In this document: piece after piece, positions 6,237 to 9,441 of the stretch
Layout of the letters: each line of letters begins with the position of its first letter
How positions within the stretch are numbered: position 1 is the stretch's first letter
Assembly (NCBI GenBank): GCA_025058435.1
Contig: JANXEM010000019.1
Location: 1-9,441 of the forward strand
DNA from: Candidatus Caldarchaeum sp.
GTDB taxonomy: Archaea; Thermoproteota; Nitrososphaeria_A; Caldarchaeales; Caldarchaeaceae
Reading direction: 5' to 3'
Length of the DNA stretch: 9,441 nt
Notes under the pieces: model-generated
Databases searched by the model: none
What the model was told of the DNA's origin: nothing
The model's input: the letters and a program-made list of their open reading frames with translations, nothing else
Position numbers and translations under genes: made by a program

Positions 6237-6495
6237 CGTGAATAGACGGAATCAAGGTGACGACGTCGTTTTCACCGACCTCTGTTTCAAGCCAAGAAAG
6301 AAAACGCACATCAACGCCGTTGACCAAAACGAGGATGCCGGGATGCGGCTTCCCCGAATCATCAACCACAAACCTCCTAACTTCCTCATCGAGTTCACCT
6401 AACAAATCAGACAACTTCATCTTCTCCCCCACTTGGATTTCAACGTAGTTTCTGCCCGTCGCCGACCTCAAAGGCCCCATCAACTCGACCTTCAA
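6229..6495 (-). CDS. Ubiquitin-like small modifier / MoaD-type sulfur carrier with C-terminal Gly-Gly
   Basis: An 88-residue beta-grasp protein of the MoaD/SAMP/Urm1 type. It opens with 'KVELMGPLRSATG' (2-14), close to the family's 'V.FFGPLRE.TG', continues with 'VGEKMKLSDLLGEL' and 'PGILVLVNGVDVRF', and ends 'DVVTLIPSIHGG', with a free terminal Gly87-Gly88. Such termini are adenylated by an E1-like enzyme and then act as a thiocarboxylate sulfur carrier (molybdopterin, tRNA thiolation) or are conjugated to protein lysines (archaeal SAMPylation). The start is TTG 6495; the next ATG (residue 6) would remove most of the first strand, and a TATA-like box lies 27 bp upstream of the TTG. The frame stays open further upstream, but that part is antisense to the HEAT gene. 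It overlaps cgi121 by eight bases. Confidence 0.88.
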   Translation of the reverse strand: MKVELMGPLRSATGRNYVEIQVGEKMKLSDLLGELDEEVRRFVVDDSGKPHPGILVLVNGVDVRFLSWLETEVGENDVVTLIPSIHGG

Positions 6496-6517
6496 CGACC
6501 AGAAAAATCCCGTTTGT

Positions 6518-6526
6518 CTATAAAAG
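6518..6526 (-). promoter_or_regulatory. TATA-like box for the ubiquitin-like gene / cgi121 operon
   Basis: Read on the minus strand, CTTTTATAG is centred about 27 bp upstream of TTG 6495, the spacing expected for an archaeal leaderless transcript, and no Shine-Dalgarno precedes the TTG. The box lies in the 84-bp divergent gap shared with the HEAT-repeat gene. Confidence 0.55.
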
Positions 6527-6550
6527 GTTGCTTTACGTCGGGCGGCAGAA

Positions 6551-6558
6551 TTTTTAAA
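6551..6558 (+). promoter_or_regulatory. TATA-like box for the HEAT-repeat gene
   Basis: TTTTTAAA is centred about 25 bp before ATG 6580, and there is no Shine-Dalgarno before that ATG, so a leaderless transcript is likely. This box is the main reason for choosing ATG 6580 although the frame is open further upstream. Confidence 0.6.
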
Positions 6559-6579
6559 GACCCGTCCCAGCCGAAAGTT

Positions 6580-7083
6580 ATGAAAATTCCGGCCGAAAGG
6601 TTGGAAATTTTCTTTGAAATGGAGGAAAGATACCGGGAGAAGGATGCGGAATATTTTCGACGGCTTTTGAGCAACGGCGATTTTGTCGTGAGGGCACGCG
6701 CCACTTGCATACTCGCCGAAGTCGGCGGAAAAGACTACGTCGCTGACTTGGTTCGTGTTTTGCTCGAGGACGAAAACCCCATCGTCCGTCACGAAGCCGC
6801 CTACAGCCTCGGACAGCTGGGCTACAGGGAAGCCATCCCGTATCTGGTCCGGTCTATGAAGACCGACCCGCATCCCATCGTCCGACATGAATCAGCCATC
6901 GCGCTGGGCGTCATAGGCAGGGAAGAACCCGTTCCGGATCTTCTGGAGGCCCTCGAAGACCCTTCGCCGGAGGTTGTAGATTCGGCCGTCATCGCGTTGA
7001 GCAACATCGAATTCTGCAAAAAATTATTCGAAAAACCGGTTGACCTACCGGCTCAAGAATTTGCCAAGAAAACAGGCGGATGA
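6580..7083 (+). CDS. HEAT-repeat protein with two His-Glu motifs, like one lobe of deoxyhypusine hydroxylase
   Basis: A 167-residue all-helical protein. After an N-terminal helix (1-30) come HEAT/PBS-lyase repeats: 'DFVVRARATCILAEVG' (34-49), 'NPIVRHEAAYSLGQLG' (66-81), 'HPIVRHESAIALGVIG' (98-113) and 'SPEVVDSAVIALSNI' (129-143). The two middle repeats carry H71-E72 and H103-E104. Deoxyhypusine hydroxylase, the diiron enzyme that finishes hypusine on eIF5A, uses His-Glu pairs at equivalent repeat positions (H56-E57 and H89-E90 in the N-terminal lobe of the human enzyme, as I recall), with very similar flanks such as 'AY-LGQ...AIP-LV' and 'VRHE...ALG.IG'. Here only one lobe is present, so a metal site would need a dimer. 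A generic HEAT scaffold or lyase-like repeat protein is the alternative. The protein ends in Gly-Gly. It is divergent from the ubiquitin-like gene. Confidence 0.85.
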   Translation: MKIPAERLEIFFEMEERYREKDAEYFRRLLSNGDFVVRARATCILAEVGGKDYVADLVRVLLEDENPIVRHEAAYSLGQLGYREAIPYLVRSMKTDPHPIVRHESAIALGVIGREEPVPDLLEALEDPSPEVVDSAVIALSNIEFCKKLFEKPVDLPAQEFAKKTGG

Positions 7084-7107
7084 AAACTTCCGAGACCATA
7101 CAATAGC

Positions 7108-7115
7108 TATAAAAA
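7108..7115 (+). promoter_or_regulatory. TATA-like box for the molybdenum hydroxylase operon
   Basis: TATAAAAA lies in the 56-bp gap after the HEAT gene, centred about 28 bp before ATG 7140. No clear Shine-Dalgarno precedes the ATG, so this is likely the operon promoter with a leaderless first gene. Confidence 0.6.
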
Positions 7116-7139
7116 CATCAGCCGATTATTAAAGACGAG

Positions 7140-7604
7140 ATGCGGCTTCGTCTTTCGAAACAGTTTAGCTTTGTGTTGAACGGTGAAGCGGTCACGGTTA
7201 CATGCCCTCCGGCGTACACTCTTCTCGAAGTGTTGCGGCATGTCCTTCATTTGACTGGGACAAAAGACGGATGCAGTAGCGGCGACTGTGGAGCGTGCAC
7301 GGTGTTGCTTGACGGCCGGCCTGTCCATTCCTGCTTGACTCTGATTTCGCAGGTCGAAGGAAGGAGCGTTGTGACGGTGGAAGGAATCGAGGAAGTTGTT
7401 CCAAAATCTTATGCGGAAGAAGGCGCTGTCCAGTGCGGATACTGCATTCCCGGGTTCGTGGTGACGACGGCCGCCTTCCTAAAGCAAAACCCTTCTCCGA
7501 CGGAGGATGAGGTTAGGGATGCTTTGAGGGGGAACCTCTGTCGATGCACGGGATACGTCAAGATAGTCAACGCAGTCAAGAAGGCCGCGGGTGGTATTGG
7601 TTGA
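7140..7604 (+). CDS. Molybdenum hydroxylase small subunit, two [2Fe-2S] clusters (CoxS/XDH type)
   Basis: The electron-transfer subunit of a xanthine dehydrogenase/CO dehydrogenase-family enzyme, 154 residues, normal length. The N-terminal ferredoxin-like domain has C45-x4-C50-x2-C53 ('CSSGDCGAC') with C65 as the fourth ligand of the distal cluster. The C-terminal helical domain has C99-x2-C102 ('CGYC') and C134-x-C136 ('CRCTGY'), ligands of the cluster next to the molybdenum cofactor. All eight cysteines are intact. Electrons pass from the molybdenum centre in the large subunit through these clusters to FAD in the medium subunit. There is no twin-arginine signal, so the enzyme is cytoplasmic. 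ATG 7140 lies about 28 bp after a TATA-like box. The stop overlaps the start of the next gene (TTGA at 7601-7604). Confidence 0.95.
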   Translation: MRLRLSKQFSFVLNGEAVTVTCPPAYTLLEVLRHVLHLTGTKDGCSSGDCGACTVLLDGRPVHSCLTLISQVEGRSVVTVEGIEEVVPKSYAEEGAVQCGYCIPGFVVTTAAFLKQNPSPTEDEVRDALRGNLCRCTGYVKIVNAVKKAAGGIG

Positions 7605-8479
7605 GGTCTCTCGCATACGTCGACGTTTTGTCGCCGAAAACCGTCGAAGAAGCCCTCGAAATCCTCGACGAACACAAAGGGAGCATCCGTGTGTTGGCCG
7701 GCGGAACCGACCTGATACTGCAGCTGCGGAAATCAACGTCCATCGATGGAAAGTTACTCAACATTTTTTCCTTGGACGAGCTCCGCTACATAAAATACGA
7801 AGACGAACGTGTTAAAATCGGGGCCCTCACCGATTTCAACACCATCGCAGAATCGGCGATAGTTCAGAAACACGCCCCCGTTCTGGCCGATGCGGCCCGC
7901 TGGATAGGCTCCATACAAATTTTGAACAAAGCGTCAATCGGAGGGAACATCGTCAACGCATCTCCCGCGGCCGACAGCCTTCCCGCCCTCTACGTCCTCG
8001 AAGCAACGCTAACGCTCCAAACCAGAAAAACAAAAAGACAGGTGCCGATATCAGAATTCTACAAAGGATACAAGAAACTCGACATCCACCCCAACGAACT
8101 GCTCGTCGAAATCTCCTTCAACTCCGTGAAGGAAAACCAAATCGGAATGTTTTTCAAACACGGTCTGCGTCAGGGCGACGCAATTTCGGTAGTCAACGGG
8201 GCGGTTCTTTTAGAGGTAACGCCCGGTTCACATGTGGTCAGAGATGCGAGAATTGCTTTGGGAGCGGTGGCTCCTACAGTCGTCAGGGCCAGGGAAGTCG
8301 AGGCACGTCTCAAGGGAAAGAAGCTTGACGAAAAAACCATGTTGGAAGTTTCTGAACGGGTTGTTGCGTCGATTTCCCCCATCGACGACGTCCGTGGTTC
8401 GGCGGCGTATAGAACTGAAATGTGTAAAAATTATGTTTACATGACTTTGTGGAAGATTGCGGAGGTGTTGAGGAGTTGA
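7601..8479 (+). CDS. Molybdenum hydroxylase medium subunit, FAD-binding (CoxM/XDH type)
   Basis: A 292-residue flavoprotein subunit of the same complex; members of this family usually have about 280-300 residues. It starts with the typical '[15 protein letters not shown]' helix region (11-25), then the FAD diphosphate loop 'LAGGTDLI' (32-39) and the second FAD loop '[15 protein letters not shown]' (111-125), followed by the C-terminal CO-dehydrogenase flavoprotein domain ('[16 protein letters not shown]'). It takes electrons from the iron-sulfur subunit and gives them to an external acceptor. The frame is open upstream, but the earlier codons overlap the small subunit, so TTG 7601 is chosen: it sits in a TTGA overlap with the previous stop and has GGTGGT (7591-7596) five bases before it. 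It ends in another TTGA overlap with the large subunit. Confidence 0.93.
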   Translation: MRSLAYVDVLSPKTVEEALEILDEHKGSIRVLAGGTDLILQLRKSTSIDGKLLNIFSLDELRYIKYEDERVKIGALTDFNTIAESAIVQKHAPVLADAARWIGSIQILNKASIGGNIVNASPAADSLPALYVLEATLTLQTRKTKRQVPISEFYKGYKKLDIHPNELLVEISFNSVKENQIGMFFKHGLRQGDAISVVNGAVLLEVTPGSHVVRDARIALGAVAPTVVRAREVEARLKGKKLDEKTMLEVSERVVASISPIDDVRGSAAYRTEMCKNYVYMTLWKIAEVLRS

Positions 8480-9441
8480 CTGCAACGGCTCGTTGGGTCG
8501 GGAAAGAGGTCGTCAGAAAGGATGCCTACGAGAAGGCCCGGGGGTTGACCAAATACGCTTCCGACATGTTTCCCGAAAACCTTCTCTGGGTCGCCACGCA
8601 CCGCAGCAAATACCCACACGCCCGCATCAAAAGAATCGACGTATCCAAGGCCTTAAAGCTGCCGGGAGTCGTCGCCGTCTTCACCCACCGCGACGTGCCG
8701 AACAACCGGTACGGAGTCTTCGTCAAAGACAGGCCCGTCCTATGCGACGACCGTGTCAGATACATCGGCGACCCAATCGCCCTCGTCGCTGCGGAGACGA
8801 AGGAGGACGCAGAATCAGCCGTCGAAGAAATCGAAGTGGATTACGAGCCACTTCCGGTTGTCACCGACCCCATCGAAGCCATGAAGGACAGCTCCTACCC
8901 AATACACGATGGTGGAAACGTTTCACGCCGCACAAGAATCACTTTCGGAGACGTGTCGAAAGGATTCAGCCAATCCAAGGCCGTTGTCGAAAACGAATAC
9001 CGGACGTCGACGCAGATACATGCTTTCCTCGAAACCGAGGCCGGAATCAGCTACATCGACGAAAAAGGCAGGATAACGGTTGTTGCTGGAGGCCAGTCGC
9101 CCTACCGTGACCAGCATGAAATCGTTTCAACTCTCAACCTGCCACCCGAGAAAGTGCGGGTCATCATTCCGCAGGTCGGAGGCGCCTTCGGAGGAAAAGA
9201 CGACATCTCCGTACAAATTCATCTCGCCTTGGTCACTTGGAAGACGGGCAGGCCGGCCAGGTTGGTCTGGGACCGTGAAGAATCTTTTCTTTCCGGAACC
9301 AAACGTCATCCATCCATCGTTAGGATGAAGACCGGCGCTTCCGCGGATGGACGGCTTATGGCTAACGATGTCGAAATAATCTACGACACCGGAGCCTATG
9401 TTGCACTCGGCCACGCGGTCCTCGACGTGGCCATCGAAAAC
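8476..9441 (+). CDS. Molybdenum hydroxylase large (Mo-MCD cofactor) subunit, N-terminal part (3' end outside window)
   Basis: An open frame of 322 codons runs to the window edge; the full subunit is normally about 750-800 residues. The first 130 residues form the aldehyde oxidase/xanthine dehydrogenase a/b-hammerhead domain: 'PHARIKRIDVSKALKLPGVVAVFT' (47-70), 'YIGDPIALVAAET' (96-108), 'VEVDYEPLPVVTDP' (119-132, with two extra residues). The molybdopterin domain then begins, with 'AGGQSPYRDQ' (204-213) and 'GGAFGGKDD' (235-243), which contact the cofactor. The stretch 'DREESFLSGTKRHP' looks more like xanthine/aldehyde/hydroxybenzoyl-CoA-type enzymes than form I CO dehydrogenase. The loop that would decide the substrate lies past the edge. 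TTG 8476 overlaps the previous stop (TTGA), with GGAGGTG (8461-8467) eight bases upstream. Confidence 0.93.
   Translation, partial: MTATARWVGKEVVRKDAYEKARGLTKYASDMFPENLLWVATHRSKYPHARIKRIDVSKALKLPGVVAVFTHRDVPNNRYGVFVKDRPVLCDDRVRYIGDPIALVAAETKEDAESAVEEIEVDYEPLPVVTDPIEAMKDSSYPIHDGGNVSRRTRITFGDVSKGFSQSKAVVENEYRTSTQIHAFLETEAGISYIDEKGRITVVAGGQSPYRDQHEIVSTLNLPPEKVRVIIPQVGGAFGGKDDISVQIHLALVTWKTGRPARLVWDREESFLSGTKRHPSIVRMKTGASADGRLMANDVEIIYDTGAYVALGHAVLDVAIEN

Noticed and set aside
6433..6579. Upstream extension of the HEAT gene frame
   Set aside because: It runs antisense through the start of the ubiquitin-like gene, and the TATA-like box at 6551 fits ATG 6580.
6496..6888. Upstream extension of the ubiquitin-like gene to 219 codons
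   Set aside because: The extra codons are antisense to the HEAT gene, add no recognisable domain, and a TATA-like box fits the TTG start at 6495.
8493..9110. 205-codon plus-strand open frame, very Arg-rich
   Set aside because: It is a shifted frame inside the molybdenum hydroxylase large subunit, whose own frame carries clear family motifs; the Arg/Pro-rich composition is typical of a shadow frame.
1..9441. CRISPR arrays, tRNA/rRNA genes, insertion sequences and defence systems
   Set aside because: No regularly spaced direct repeats, RNA gene signatures, inverted repeat ends, transposases or nuclease cassettes were seen on either strand.

Overview
This window looks archaeal, from a (hyper)thermophile-like lineage. 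It carries an archaeal A/V-type ATP synthase subunit C, a KEOPS Cgi121 gene, a MoaD/SAMP-type ubiquitin-like protein ending in Gly-Gly, a two-domain protein disulfide oxidoreductase, and TATA-like boxes about 26-29 bp upstream of start codons with no Shine-Dalgarno. Six of 14 complete or 5'-complete genes begin with TTG and three with GTG. A TACK-superphylum archaeon (for example an Aigarchaeota/Caldarchaeales relative) would fit, but that placement is inference from gene content only.

Layout. (1) 1-164: tail of a TusA/SirA-like sulfur-carrier gene (+). (2) 167-1565: a two-gene minus-strand operon for a peripheral-stalk coiled-coil subunit (H-like) and subunit C of the ATP synthase. (3) From a short divergent promoter, the plus strand runs through a small MIP18/DUF59-like protein (1625-1909), a class V alanine-glyoxylate-type aminotransferase, a protein disulfide oxidoreductase, a branched-chain aminotransferase, a Cys/His-rich zinc-ribbon orphan and a short-form Sua5/YrdC (to 5697). 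(4) Convergent with it, and sharing four bases, is a minus-strand pair: a ubiquitin-like protein and the KEOPS subunit Cgi121 (5694-6495). (5) Divergent from that pair is a 167-residue HEAT-repeat protein (6580-7083) with two His-Glu motifs that resemble one lobe of deoxyhypusine hydroxylase. (6) 7140-9441: the small, medium and (truncated) large subunits of a xanthine dehydrogenase/CO dehydrogenase-family molybdenum hydroxylase.

Themes. Sua5 makes the threonylcarbamoyl-adenylate that KEOPS (with Cgi121) uses to make tRNA t6A, so two ends of one pathway meet tail to tail here. The ubiquitin-like gene overlapping cgi121, and the TusA-like fragment, could point to tRNA thiolation or protein modification, but this is inference. 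The two transaminases and the disulfide oxidoreductase form a tight run. The molybdenum hydroxylase genes are coupled by TTGA stop/start overlaps; the substrate cannot be read from the part present. No RNA genes, CRISPR arrays, insertion sequences or long repeats were seen, and no gap between genes exceeds about 85 bp.
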